Below the pieces are notes generated by a model. The model ran no database searches. It had not been told where the DNA came from and saw only the letters and a list, made by a program, of their open reading frames with translations. Made by a program: the position numbers and the translations under genes. Of a stretch of DNA of 64,000 nucleotides, positions 7,082-18,300 are shown piece by piece. The DNA is taken from contig CAYZTB010000001.1 of the NCBI GenBank assembly GCA_964481195.1, positions 1 through 64,000 on the forward strand, in the 5' to 3' direction. Within the stretch, counting starts at the first letter, position 1; every line of letters begins with the position of its first letter. This DNA is from Palsa-948 sp964481195 (GTDB lineage Bacteria > Bacteroidota > Bacteroidia > Palsa-948).

Positions 7082-8521
7082 TTAAAAATGATATATTGCT
7101 CCTAAGGCTAATCCCCAGGCGTGAAGCCTGCTTTGAAATGGAGAATTTTTGTTTATTGATGAGAAAGACCCGGAATAAGATGGTTCAGTAAGCACTCCCA
7201 AATGTTTTGAAACCTTAATGCTTACCCCTAATCCAAAATTGTAACCGATGTGCATTTTTCTAACTCCTTCAATAGTCTTAAATGACTCCGACCTACTGCC
7301 ATCTTCAAATTCTTCATCGTCTAGATGAACCTGTGTCGCACTCTTAATTAGATAGTTCACCGTTGCACCAGCAAAAGAATAAATTTCCAGTCGCTTTGAT
7401 AACATAACATACTTAAGCTCAAAAGGAATTACAATAAAACCTAACTTTTGATTAGAATTGCTTAAAACTATTAATGAATCGCCTATAGGTGTTGATGCAT
7501 CAGCTGCTATGTGTACCGTACCCAAGCTTGTAACTAACGAATAGACAGGTTCACCACCTAGTCCGGGTTGTGCATACAAGGTCTTGGGCAGCAAACTAAG
7601 CGTTGAAGTTTTGAAAAACAGTCCGGTTTGGAGTGACCATTTATCTGTTATTTCATAACCTACTTGAGCTCCTGCCTGATAGCCAATATTATCTTCTCCG
7701 TCATCGCCAAGATCATCTTCACTAAAGTCAACATTTTGTTTGTTATCACTTCGAAGCACCCCAGAAAGTAAAGGGCTGAATTTACCTGAAACATACCAAC
7801 GCGATGTAACTCTTACTTGCTGATCACCATCCAATGGCTTCTCTGCCACTTCCTCTTGAACTATCTCGAAAGGCATTTCATTAACTATAGATTCTGATGT
7901 TGTAGCGCTGTCATTATCTACTCCTATCAAAGGCTGAACTTCTGCAGTTTCTTCTTGCTTCTCTGAGTACACTCGAGAATAAGGTTGAATTGCTTCGGCT
8001 AGAACTTCTGACTCATTTATAGATTCATTTTCTACTATCTCTTCTTTAGATCTATTCTTGTTTACTGAAACTTTGTTGGGCAAGTTAAGATGCTCCTGCA
8101 AATCTGCCATTTTCGGTTGTGGATGGTTTAGAATAATCTTACTTACCAATCCACCCATTTGCTTTTGATCTGTATCTACAGTTGGCAGTTGAACTTCTGG
8201 GGTGAGACCAGCCTCAGGCATCGAAAGCACCTTAGGCTCTGCTGGGTAGTTAATTGCCATATCCTGCTTGGGGGCAGGTTCTGATAACATTCCTGTGTAT
8301 AGAATAAATGATGTGGTTGCGACTGCTAACACAAAAGTCGCCCCTGCTATCACTTGCCATTTTACTAACCTTTTCCTGATACGAGCATTTTCCTGATTCG
8401 TAATGAATGATTCCGACCGAGACCAAAAGGAATCTGAAGGCTCCACTTCAAAATGATCAAGTCCATCTCTAAATACCTGATCTATTCCAGACTCACCAAT
8501 ATTTATCCTTTTTTTATCCAT
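7082..8521 (-). CDS. Membrane-anchored protein with outer-membrane beta-barrel-like C-terminus (anti-sigma neighbour)
   Basis: The product is 479 residues from the ATG at 8521; a TTG six bases upstream is possible. It has three parts: a charged N-terminal segment of about 50 residues, one transmembrane helix near residues 56-78 (WQVIAGATFVLAVATTSFIL), and a long low-complexity acidic linker (about 80-245). The C-terminal domain of about 230 residues reads like a porin-type outer-membrane barrel (WYVSGKFSPLLSG, VGYEITDKWSLQTGLFFKT, ending HAWGLALGAIYHF). It overlaps the upstream sigma-factor gene by 8 bp, so the two are translated together. The N-terminal part occupies the place of an anti-sigma domain, but no recognised zinc or FecR motif is visible. 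Its role as regulator of that sigma factor is inference. Confidence 0.72.
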   Translation of the reverse strand: MDKKRINIGESGIDQVFRDGLDHFEVEPSDSFWSRSESFITNQENARIRKRLVKWQVIAGATFVLAVATTSFILYTGMLSEPAPKQDMAINYPAEPKVLSMPEAGLTPEVQLPTVDTDQKQMGGLVSKIILNHPQPKMADLQEHLNLPNKVSVNKNRSKEEIVENESINESEVLAEAIQPYSRVYSEKQEETAEVQPLIGVDNDSATTSESIVNEMPFEIVQEEVAEKPLDGDQQVRVTSRWYVSGKFSPLLSGVLRSDNKQNVDFSEDDLGDDGEDNIGYQAGAQVGYEITDKWSLQTGLFFKTSTLSLLPKTLYAQPGLGGEPVYSLVTSLGTVHIAADASTPIGDSLIVLSNSNQKLGFIVIPFELKYVMLSKRLEIYSFAGATVNYLIKSATQVHLDDEEFEDGSRSESFKTIEGVRKMHIGYNFGLGVSIKVSKHLGVLTEPSYSGSFSSINKNSPFQSRLHAWGLALGAIYHF

Positions 8522-9068
8522 TGACAACCAACGATTGTTTAGTAACAGGTTGAATTCTTTTTTTCAATAGTTTGCGCGCATCCGATAAGTTTGATTTAGA
8601 TGTTCCCTCTGAAATGCCCAACATTTCGGCTATTTCCTTGTGTTTCAATCCTTCAAACACATACAGATTAAAGATAGTACGGTATGCTGGAGGAAGCTCT
8701 TGAATCATTCTTAATAAATCCTTGGACGCTATGTTTCCAAAAACATCTTCCGTACTGATAGCATAATCATTGATTCCAGAAAGATCCTTCATCGGATATA
8801 GGTATACAGATTTCCTCAAATGTTCCAATGATTTATTGACCATAATTTTTCTAATCCATCCTTCAAAAGATCCAGAACCATTGTATTGATCAAGTTTTTG
8901 AAATACGAGCATAAAACCTTCCTGTAGTACGTCTTCTGCTTCAGTTTTATTTTTCATATACCTCATACAAACCAATAACATTTTACCAGCTAAACGCCTA
9001 TACAACATTCGTTGCGCCATCGCATTACCTGCGAGCGAGCCTTTTATTTCTTCTTGAAGCGTTTCCAA
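8514..9068 (-). CDS. ECF-type sigma-70 family RNA polymerase sigma factor
   Basis: The 184-residue protein has region 2 (about residues 20-90: ...AEDVLQEGFMLVFQKLDQYNGSGSFEGWIRKIMVNKSL...) and region 4 (about 110-165: ELPPAYRTIFNLYVFEGLKHKEIAEMLGISEGTSKSNL...) with a clear helix-turn-helix. There is no region 1 or 3, as in ECF sigma factors. The apparent start is TTG at 9068; no in-frame ATG exists upstream before the homology begins, so initiation at TTG or another rare codon is likely. The downstream gene overlaps by 8 bp and encodes a membrane-anchored protein, the usual arrangement for a sigma/anti-sigma pair. It probably controls an envelope-related regulon. Confidence 0.9.
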   Translation of the reverse strand: METLQEEIKGSLAGNAMAQRMLYRRLAGKMLLVCMRYMKNKTEAEDVLQEGFMLVFQKLDQYNGSGSFEGWIRKIMVNKSLEHLRKSVYLYPMKDLSGINDYAISTEDVFGNIASKDLLRMIQELPPAYRTIFNLYVFEGLKHKEIAEMLGISEGTSKSNLSDARKLLKKRIQPVTKQSLVVNG

Positions 9069-9201
9069 TGCCTTTAGTATATTAATTAGATGACCTTTTG
9101 TGCTCTATGGTTGGGTAAAGAGAATAATAAACTGTAAAGATGCTACTCAATCCTGTATCAATATTGGAGTGTTTTTAAAATCAGAAAAAAAACGAGCCTC
9201 C

Positions 9202-10022
9202 TTACACTTTGCCTTCAAACTTCGATGTATCAATATTAAACAGCTCGGCTGCATTACGCCAAAGAATAAGATCCTTTTTTTCTTGAGGCAGATCTAGTTG
9301 ATCCATAAATTTTAAATAGGATTTCATACTAGATATTGGCCAGTCGGTTCCGTATAACAAATATTTAGGATCTCCTGCATAAGTAATCATCTCCTCAATT
9401 TCTTTTTTCATGTACCGTTCAAATTTATCGGAAAAATCTCCTAACACAAGTCCCGAAAATCTGCAAAAACATTTTTATTTTTATAAACCACCTCCATGCA
9501 ATCTTTAATCCACGGATTTCCAACATGACAGATTACTATTTTCAATTTGGGGAAATCAACCGCAACATCATCCAAATTGATTGGATGAGAATATTTTATT
9601 CTTCCAGTTGGAGAGTATGTATCTCCAGAACGAAACATGACTGGAACATTAAAATCTACCGCCATATCGTAAACCACTTTTAAGCGGTTATCTTGTGGAA
9701 AAAATGGCTCATATCCCGGGTATAATTTTAGTCCTTTGATAAGCCCCTCCTCTAGGTACTTACTAATCTCTCTCAAATCTTTGTAATCATAATTCAAATA
9801 ACTTATGCCAGCTACTACGCCTAAATTGTCTCTTCCTTGAATTGCTTCTACCACTTGCATGGTGCTTGGTCTATTTTCATTTACCTTATACGAGGTAAGC
9901 ACTAAGGAATAATCAACCTTAATTTCCTTCATGGTGTCCGTAAGTAAATTAAGGCAGTCATATAAAGAGACTACTTTGTCTTCATGATAGTTATTTATAT
10001 GGGTATGAATATCAATTATCAT
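9202..10022 (-). pseudogene. Amidohydrolase family protein, split by a one-base frameshift
   Basis: Two minus-strand frames join to one TIM-barrel amidohydrolase (amidohydro-2 type). The first part, from the ATG at 10022, has the metal motif DIHTH (residues 3-7), GLKLYPGYEP and VICHVGNPW, but runs into a stop at 9441 after ADFRDLC. The second frame continues with LGDFSDKFERYM, then LLYGTDWPISS (the late Asp of the family), ending at 9202. Restoring one T in the T4 run complementary to 9456-9459 would read ADFSGLVLGDFSDK and give one continuous protein of about 273 residues. It may be a real mutation, a frameshift-controlled gene, or a sequencing error in a homopolymer. Substrate unknown. Confidence 0.75.
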
Positions 10023-10080
10023 AAAACTGTTTTATTTTTTTAAGAATAAGTGAGTGTTTACTATTTACCTACTGTAAAAA

Positions 10081-10944
10081 TTATAATACATGCTTCTCTG
10101 CATGATACGAAGAACGAACTAGCGGGCCACTTTCCACAAATAGAAATCCCATTTCAAGGCCCAACTTTTTGTATTTAGCAAATCGATCGGGATGAACAAA
10201 TTCAGCTACCGGTAAATGTTTTTTGGTTGGCTGCAAGTATTGCCCCAACGTTAATACATCAACCTGAGCTGCTCTTAACTCCTGCATGGTTTCAATAATT
10301 TCTTCGTCCGCCTCTCCCAACCCTAGCATGATGCCGGATTTTGTGCGTAAGCCAAATGACTTAGCGCGCTTAAGGACTTCTAAACTTCTATCAAACTTTG
10401 CCTGTACTCTAACTTGTTTTGTTAATCTTCGAACCGTTTCAAGGTTGTGTGAAAGTATATCCGGCTTCTCGTTAAACACGCGATCCATATTTTCCGAAAA
10501 TCCCTGAAAATCTGGAATCAATGTTTCAAATTTTGTTTGAGGAGAAATATTTCTGACTGCCCGAATTGTTTCAACCCAAATAGCAGAACCACCATCTTTC
10601 AGATCATCTCTATCAACCGATGTGATTACACAATGCTTCACATTCATCAACTTCACAGAGTTTGCTACTCGATCTGGCTCATTCATATCAACGGCAGAAG
10701 GCCTTCCCGTAGCAACTGCACAAAATCCACATGAACGAGTACAAACGTTTCCGAGGATCATAAATGTAGCAGTACCTGCTCCCCAACATTCGCCCATATT
10801 AGGGCAGTTGCCACTTTCACAGATGGTATGAAGCTTATGTGTATCTACTAACTTACGAACGTGTAAGTAGTTCTCTCCTATAGGAAGTTTTACACGAAGC
10901 CAATCGGGTTTTTTAGGGCGGGGTTCTAGGAAGGTTTCAGACAC
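10081..10944 (-). CDS. lipA: Lipoyl synthase
   Basis: This is a radical-SAM enzyme that inserts two sulfurs into octanoyl groups on lipoyl domains. The auxiliary-cluster motif CESGNCPNMGEC and the radical-SAM motif CTRSCGFC are both intact, and the C-terminal RSSYHAE carries the Ser ligand of the auxiliary cluster. I chose the GTG at 10944 (reading SETFLEPRPKKPDWLRVKLP, 287 residues) because it starts just after the stop of the upstream gene. An ATG at 10983 would add 13 residues unlike the family and overlap the T9SS gene by 31 bp. LipB, which supplies the octanoyl substrate, is encoded at 22438-23157, and a lipoyl-dependent dehydrogenase subunit (PdhB) at 24203. Confidence 0.95.
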   Translation of the reverse strand: MSETFLEPRPKKPDWLRVKLPIGENYLHVRKLVDTHKLHTICESGNCPNMGECWGAGTATFMILGNVCTRSCGFCAVATGRPSAVDMNEPDRVANSVKLMNVKHCVITSVDRDDLKDGGSAIWVETIRAVRNISPQTKFETLIPDFQGFSENMDRVFNEKPDILSHNLETVRRLTKQVRVQAKFDRSLEVLKRAKSFGLRTKSGIMLGLGEADEEIIETMQELRAAQVDVLTLGQYLQPTKKHLPVAEFVHPDRFAKYKKLGLEMGFLFVESGPLVRSSYHAEKHVL

Positions 10945-10952
10945 TGTTCCAA

Positions 10953-12395
10953 TTATTCTATTAAAATCTTTTCTGCATGGCAATATTTTCTTCCTACTTC
11001 ACAAACCTCCACCTGCAATAATCCTTTGCCGAAGGTCGAAACATCAATCTCTATTTTCTTTTGAAATTTATGTTCAAACACTTGTTGTCCGAGCAGGTTG
11101 ATGATCCGTACAATAAAATTATTGTTTGTTCCTGGCCACCCGGAAGCCATGTCTATCTCTACTGTAATATTGTTCTGAGCAGGATTAGGATAAACCTTAA
11201 ACTTTAAATTATTTTTTAATTCATTAACTCCATAGGGTAGCGTAAGGGTAATAGGTGTACCAGGACAACTATCTCCATAGCACGCTATATAATTAACAGT
11301 TGTGGTGTCTATTTTGTCAATGTTACCACCTACATATAAATTACCCTTATATACTTCAAGAGTTACTATCGTTGCCTGTGGACCATATACGACCTGCCAG
11401 TTAGTCCCATTCCATTTGTATAGAACACTATCTCGGGGGGTGTAATCTACTGAAGCTGCAAAAAGTTGATTGTCAAAGTATTTTAATGCGGTTACATTCC
11501 CTGCAGAAGGAATTTTTCCTACCGCTGACCATTGACTGCCATCCCATCGAGCAACTTTAATAGCAGTTGTAGTTCCTGCTGTATCAAAGTTGCCTCCCAC
11601 ATACAGATAACCATTAGCTGTATCAACAGTCATCGACCATATCGATCCATTGACACCTCTACCCAAAGAATCCCATTGGGTTCCATCCCATCTTGCAACA
11701 TTATTACATGGAATACTACCAGCAACACCAAAAGATCCTCCAACATAAAGATCGCCATTGTATTCTATCATAGTTCTTGCTTCAGTAAAACCACCAAAAT
11801 CCAAACCACCAAGCATATTATCCCATGTTGATCCATTGTAACAAACAATATGTTTACATGAAATACCAGCAACAGAAGAAAATGCCGTATATCCACCAAT
11901 GTATAAATCTCCCTTATATTTTAGTGAAAGTATTTTACGATCTGGTGGAAATGAAGTAACAGCCAAGAATGTTGAACCTCCATTCCATTTGGCTAAATAC
12001 TGAGTATTTGGCACGTCTACATTGGGCCATGAGTTACCTGACCAGGCAGCTTTAAACGCTCCTCCTACATAAAATTCCCCATTATAATACTCAATAGATT
12101 GTGGAACTCCTCCTGAACCTAACCCTCTTCCAAGTGAATCCCAATTTATTCCATCAAAACTTGCAACTCCGTTACCAAAAGGCAAATCAATTCCTATAGG
12201 GCTACCTCCAAATCCGCCACATATATAAAGTTTATTATTAATTGTTTTTAAAAAATCGACCTGTCCACCACCTACACCTACAGGAAGCATATAAGCTGCA
12301 ATTGCAGGATTAGGAAGAGAATACCACTGCTGAGCATCACTAATTTTAGCGAATAAAAATATGATTGTTAATATTAAAACAAAAACCCTATTCAT
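10953..12395 (-). CDS. T9SS-secreted repeat protein (Kelch-like propeller)
   Basis: The 480-residue protein has a signal peptide (MNRVFVLILTIIFLFAKISDAQ) and about seven repeats of the type YNGELYVGGxF...VARWDGTQWDSLGRGV over residues 30-380. It ends in a T9SS type A sorting domain (KVYPNPAQNNITVEIDM ... FGKGLLQVEVCE). The repeated 'YVGGNFD...W.G..W' pattern suggests a beta-propeller. Similar proteins in Bacteroidota are surface-exposed with unknown ligand. It lies 4 bp after the giant protease gene (12400-18780) and directly before lipA. The two T9SS genes are probably cotranscribed. Confidence 0.85.
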   Translation of the reverse strand: MNRVFVLILTIIFLFAKISDAQQWYSLPNPAIAAYMLPVGVGGGQVDFLKTINNKLYICGGFGGSPIGIDLPFGNGVASFDGINWDSLGRGLGSGGVPQSIEYYNGEFYVGGAFKAAWSGNSWPNVDVPNTQYLAKWNGGSTFLAVTSFPPDRKILSLKYKGDLYIGGYTAFSSVAGISCKHIVCYNGSTWDNMLGGLDFGGFTEARTMIEYNGDLYVGGSFGVAGSIPCNNVARWDGTQWDSLGRGVNGSIWSMTVDTANGYLYVGGNFDTAGTTTAIKVARWDGSQWSAVGKIPSAGNVTALKYFDNQLFAASVDYTPRDSVLYKWNGTNWQVVYGPQATIVTLEVYKGNLYVGGNIDKIDTTTVNYIACYGDSCPGTPITLTLPYGVNELKNNLKFKVYPNPAQNNITVEIDMASGWPGTNNNFIVRIINLLGQQVFEHKFQKKIEIDVSTFGKGLLQVEVCEVGRKYCHAEKILIE

Positions 12396-12399
12396 AAAT

Positions 12400-15300
12400 T
12401 CATTTGATTATTATCATCTTTTTACTTCCTAATATCTCACCTCTTGATTCTAGTTTGTAAATATATACACCATTCTCAAATTCGTTAGCTGAAATTAATA
12501 ACGCGTTATCCGTATGATTCACCTCTAATCGTTTAATCTGCTTCCCTGTTATGTCATATATATTTATGTATCCATTTAATACACCCTTAGGTAAAATATA
12601 TGGAATAGATGTGGTATGTGTAAATGGGTTTGGAATGTTCTCCCCAAGGAATTGCGTGCTTTGCTCCATACGAGAGAATTGAACTATTTCATTTTGCTTT
12701 CTAATAATTTGCTCAGAAAACGGACAGGTCTCTCCAAATACTAGGTTAAGTATCGCACAAGCGTTGCTTGCAGCAAGATTGCGAGGTATAAGTCCTGAAA
12801 TATTTCTCACTACAGCCTCTTGATTGACATCCATTTCATGTATTGATTTTCCCTGTAAAGCAAGGTTAAGAAGAACATCTTGTAAATCAATATATGATTG
12901 TTGATCCAAATTTGAAGAGGACATACTTGCTATTTTCTGTTGCGCAGCAACTAAATCATTGCTCGCAATATAAGTTGCAAGCAATGTTTGATCTGCTGAA
13001 ACTGAATTTTCTTGTTCAAGAAAAAGAGCTGCCTGATCTAAACTATCATTGTCAACTAAAAATGCAATTTGTTCATTAACAATTATACTTCTTTGATTAT
13101 TTGCTGAAGCAATATCTCGAGCAATTGCAGTAAGCGTACGGAAATCAACACTTGTTTGCGCTTTGCGTATTTGTGATGCAATGCCTATAGGCAGAGTTTG
13201 TAATTTAGCATTTAACAAAGACGATATCTCTTCAGAAACTGGAGAATTTGGGATTAGTACTTCCTTAAAATGCCCTGGAGGGGTGCTATTTAGATTAATG
13301 AATGCGGTCAGTACCTCATCACTAAGAAAAGAATTTTCCAAAAGTATCTTCTTCAGCTTTCCATTAGGGGTATTGCCATTGATTGCGGCAAGAAGTTGAG
13401 CGGTTTGATTTTTATCAAGATTGACGAAAGTTGAAATAAACTCTTGTTGAAAATCACTAACGACCTGATTAATGTCTGCAATGCGACCACTGTTGGTAAA
13501 GCAAGATAAAGGAGGATTGTTCCCTAAGCATGGATCTATCGGACAACAATCTGCAAAAATAGGGCAGCTAATGGAATTATTATCAATGGATGGGGTTAAA
13601 ATTCCGCTAGGATCAATCGGCCTGAACTCATCAGGGGAACTATGGCCATAGTATAACAAGCTGCCAGGATTACCTTGTATTTGTCGTTCTGCTTGGGCAG
13701 TCAAGTCGAATCTATTTCCAGCAGGTTTCGTACGATTATTTAAAGAGAACTTTCCTTGTTGACCCAACGAAACTCCTATAGCCCAGTTTGTAGCACCATT
13801 ACTGAAATTATAATCATTTAAATCTGTATTATCTGTAGTATTGCACCGAACAAGAACTGGACTTTCATCAAGCAATACATTCAGCGCCCGTTTACATCGG
13901 GTAAAATTATTTCCTTTTCCTCCCTGTATATTGCCAATCAAACTTGCCGGAGAAGTATTAGGGAAAGTTCCAGTATATAGAGTAATTGCATTAAGATTTC
14001 GATAAAAATCATTATCTAATATTGAATAGGCTGAAGAATTATACATGTATATTCCAAAACTATTGTTTTGCTGCGCAGGAGGGAAAAATTGATTACCAAA
14101 TATATTATTTTGAATCTTATCGCCTTTCCCACCTTCAATCCAAATGGTTCTAGGACTAGAGGAATAAAGTAAAGGGCCTGGATTATTAAAAGTATTCCCG
14201 TCTATAAGATTCCCAAATAAAATATTTGAAGAGCTATAATAATGAGCAACTAATGCAAAGGATTCTAGATTACTAAATAAGTTACCTACACTAGTGGTTC
14301 CTATTATTAAAGATCTTGAATTATATTCTTGAATTCCTATGTCTGCTGTTTGGAATGCGTTATCTTGAAATGTAACATTTCTTACTCCTAATAGGTAAGC
14401 TAATCGAGGAGCAATTCCAGTCAGATTCACTGCTTTTGCAAAATGAGGATTTGCCGAATTTGGATATGTATATGAATTATTCGATTTATACCCTGGATCA
14501 AGCAAAATGCCTCCCGTTAAAACACTGTTTTTTATTTTACTAGAATTACTTTTATCATAATACACAAACTGAATAGCGGTACCATTATTACTAAATGTTG
14601 CACCATCTGCATCAATAATTCCTCCACCTGCGTTCAAATCCCAAAATGGGCATTTGATTAGCGGAGTGGAAATACAACCGCTTAGTTTCCCTAACAATAC
14701 TCCAATATGAGCATTTTCAATTGCAGAGCCGGCAAGCAGCGTAATTTTTCCTTGACCAGCTGCCTTGGAACTGCCGTTAGTACTTATGCCTAACACTTCT
14801 ATCCCCTGCCACATAACAGGGCACGCTGAGAATGAATTGGATATAGAAGTTAGTTTCCCTCCAAGAATTAGCTCACCACCAGGTATACCCGGCAAAGGTG
14901 GTACAGCCTGTTCTACAACAATTTTTCCAAAAGGACCAAATTCAAGAGTAAAGCTAGCTGGAATAATTAATGTTGCATTTGCGCGCACAGTAATAGTTTT
15001 GTTTATTCTCTTATATTGAGTGTCCCAAAACAATGTTGTTCCAAATGGTATGTCTGAAGGAGCTGCAACATCGTCATAAGTAATTAGTGACCCAAAAGCG
15101 CAGCAATCAGAAGCAATATTTACTGCCTGCGTTGTAGTATTTACCCCAGCGGTAAAAGAAACTATATAAGAGCCTGGAGAAGAATAAATATGAGTTGGGT
15201 GTTGTAAAGTAGATGTGTTCCCGTCACCAAAATCCCAAAACCAAGATGTAGCACTACAAAGTTGATCGTTGAATTGGACTGGAATTGATATACATGGATT

Positions 15301-18300
15301 TGCTGGAGAATAAATGAAACTATTCAGAGGAAAAACAGGGTCTATAAGATCCCACGTTATAGAATATTCTTGAGGGCCATCAGGGACATTTGTTCCTTTT
15401 ACTCTAATTGTCCAAATTCCACAAATAGGATTATTTAGAACCACCTGTTCTACATTATCTTTGGTATTCACAGCCTCTACAGCAACATTAGCTGGGTTCA
15501 GTGGGTCAAGAGTCAAGGGTAAATGTGTATTACCAAGCGGGTCTATTAATTCAATATCTAAATTATTAATAAGAGGACTGCCTGCAAGATTAAATACTTC
15601 TTTATCAGAGTACACAAGCATAATTTTTACTTGTGTATATGTAGTAGGTAGGTTAATTGTTTGATTATTAACTCCTAAATTAGCTATAGTATTTGTCAAA
15701 TAATTCCCTTGATCAATTATTTCAATCGCTCGTAATACATCAATTTTTCCATACCCTGTTTTAAAGTCTGGTCCTATATTCTCTAAATCTATAGCGGTGT
15801 TGAGTAAAATTGATTTCAGCAGGGCTGGCTTTGGTGTAATTCCAAGTGGAGGACTTTGAAATCTCTCTATTAACAAGGCAACGGCTCCTGAAACTGCAGG
15901 AGCTGACATCGAAGTGCCATCTAATTTAAGATAATATAGAGGAAGAGACTGGACAGGATAATAAGTAGATAGTACATCTTTACCCACAGCGACTACATCT
16001 GGCTTTAAACGACCATCAGTAGTAGGCCCCCATGAACTAAAAGATGTCATTTGGTCAAGCTTGTCAATTGCTCCAACAGCGATAATATTTTTAGCTGTAG
16101 CTGGTGAAGTCATCGACTTGTAACCACCATTGTTTGCTGTCAACCCACAACAATTATCTTCTCCAGACCCTCTATAGTTTCCTGCAGAAAAAATGATTGA
16201 CAAATCATTTGCAGAAACAAGTTTATCAACGTTTCTTGCCCAAGGATCGTATGCCCCAAAATAATTACAATCACAATCACATGGGAAGGCATCCCTACAT
16301 GCGTTATAATTCCATGCATTTTGTGAAATAACAATGTTTTGATTATTTACACCGCTTAACATTTCATCTGTTGGCCAAGGAGCGTTTTGACATCCGCCTT
16401 GACTAGGATCATATGTACCGATGCTCCAAGAGAAAATATTAGCTTCAGGAGCCATACCACACCATTGATAAGGAAAACCAGGAGGTGTATGCAAAACACT
16501 ATTTATTCCGCTTCCAGCCATTGTTCCTGCTACGTGCGTTGCGTGTGTAGAAAGTGGGCTACAATTTATAGGTTCCATCATAGTTAAACGACCTGCAAAA
16601 TCATTACTTGATACATCAACTGCTCCATCATCCCAGATTCCTATATTTACATTTAATCCTGAAAGATTATATGGGTTGGGAATTGTAGAAAAGGGGGCTT
16701 TTAATACCTGATCCGCATTAATACTACTTCTAGAATCATTATTGCCTAGTGCAACAGGGTGGTCTAATAAATCGACTGATTCCACCCAAGGAAGCTGAGA
16801 AATAGTATTGATTAACATAGGGTCAACATATAGTGTAATCATTCTAAAATAAGGAGCTGGGAATACAATATGGCCTCCAATTGAAGTTAAAATATCTCTT
16901 GCAGATTCATTTGTAATACTTGGAAAATGACTGACTACAATTTGTTTCTCGTTAGAAATATCAAAATTTTGTAAACACAAATCGAATTGAGTGCTGTTTG
17001 TTCCATTAGTTCTAATAAAATAGTTCTGACCAATTATAAATCCGACTTTATCTAAAACCAATGTGCCGCTGTTATCAAAAACACTGTCTATAACGACTAA
17101 ACCATTACAAGCACCACCAAAAACAACAACTGAATTAAGACTACCTGAAATAACAGTTTGTGAAATACGTACAGTATTCTCTTCTGACACAAACTTAAAC
17201 CACATCTCACTTCCTGTCATTGTAATATTATTAAGGCAACTATCTCCCTGCCCCAAATCAATTGCAGATTCACACGATGAGCCCGGAATTACATTACAAT
17301 CCTTGCTGTTGCTTAACGAGTTTACTCCTTCAGTAATATCAATATACCTATTATGAGAAACGTTTGTAAAATACTGTACTGTACCTGATGTTGGCCAAAC
17401 TACTTTTATAGAATCGATAATGGCAGCATCGCCCAAACCAAAATGTTCATTTGCTACGTTGTTGTTATGCTGATAGGCTGAGGGGTTGCCGTTCATCTCA
17501 CGGAACTGCCATTTTGGTGTTCCGCCAATGGTGGCTTTTACATATACTCTTGCGCCTACGGCAGCAGCGTTTGTCTGGGCGCCTTTGCAACGTATGTTTA
17601 CCCAATTGTTTGAATTCCCATTGTTTGTATAAAACAAACTTTCTGTTGGGCCACTGTTCGTGGCAACAAATAAATCTAAATCCCCATCATTATCAAAGTC
17701 AACCATGCTTGCTCCATAGCTTTCTACCAAAACATCGTTGGTAACTATTTCTGAGGTATTGAGTGTAAAAGTTCCATCGCCATTGTTGAGGTAAAGTATA
17801 TTTTGTAAGAACGCACTTTGAAATAAATCTAAGTCGCCATCATTATCAATATCTCCCCAGGCATGTCCATCGTTGTTGCTACGGCTTAAAGTTAATCCAG
17901 CTGCGATAGAGGCGTCTGTAAAATTACCTGAACCATCATTATTAAACAATTTAAAATTCGCTGGGAAAGAATTTGGAACATATAAATCTAAGTCGTTGTC
18001 GTTATCATAATCAACCCAAGTTCCACCGTAGCCGCCTCCGGGGGTGGTTTGAATAACACTTGTAGTTTGTTCTGTAAATGTGCCGTTGCCTGCGTTCTTA
18101 TAGAGCTTATGCGAATTAACGGGAGGATTGGGTATGACTGAAACAAAAATATCCATGAGTCCGTCATTGTCATAGTCTCCCCAGGTGCTGATGGTTCCTC
18201 TTGTTCCGGAATTTGTTACATCGCCTCCTTGTATGTTCGTATAGTTTCCATTACCATCATTTCTGAAAAAGGTGGTTTGTGGGGGAGAGAACAAGGTGGT

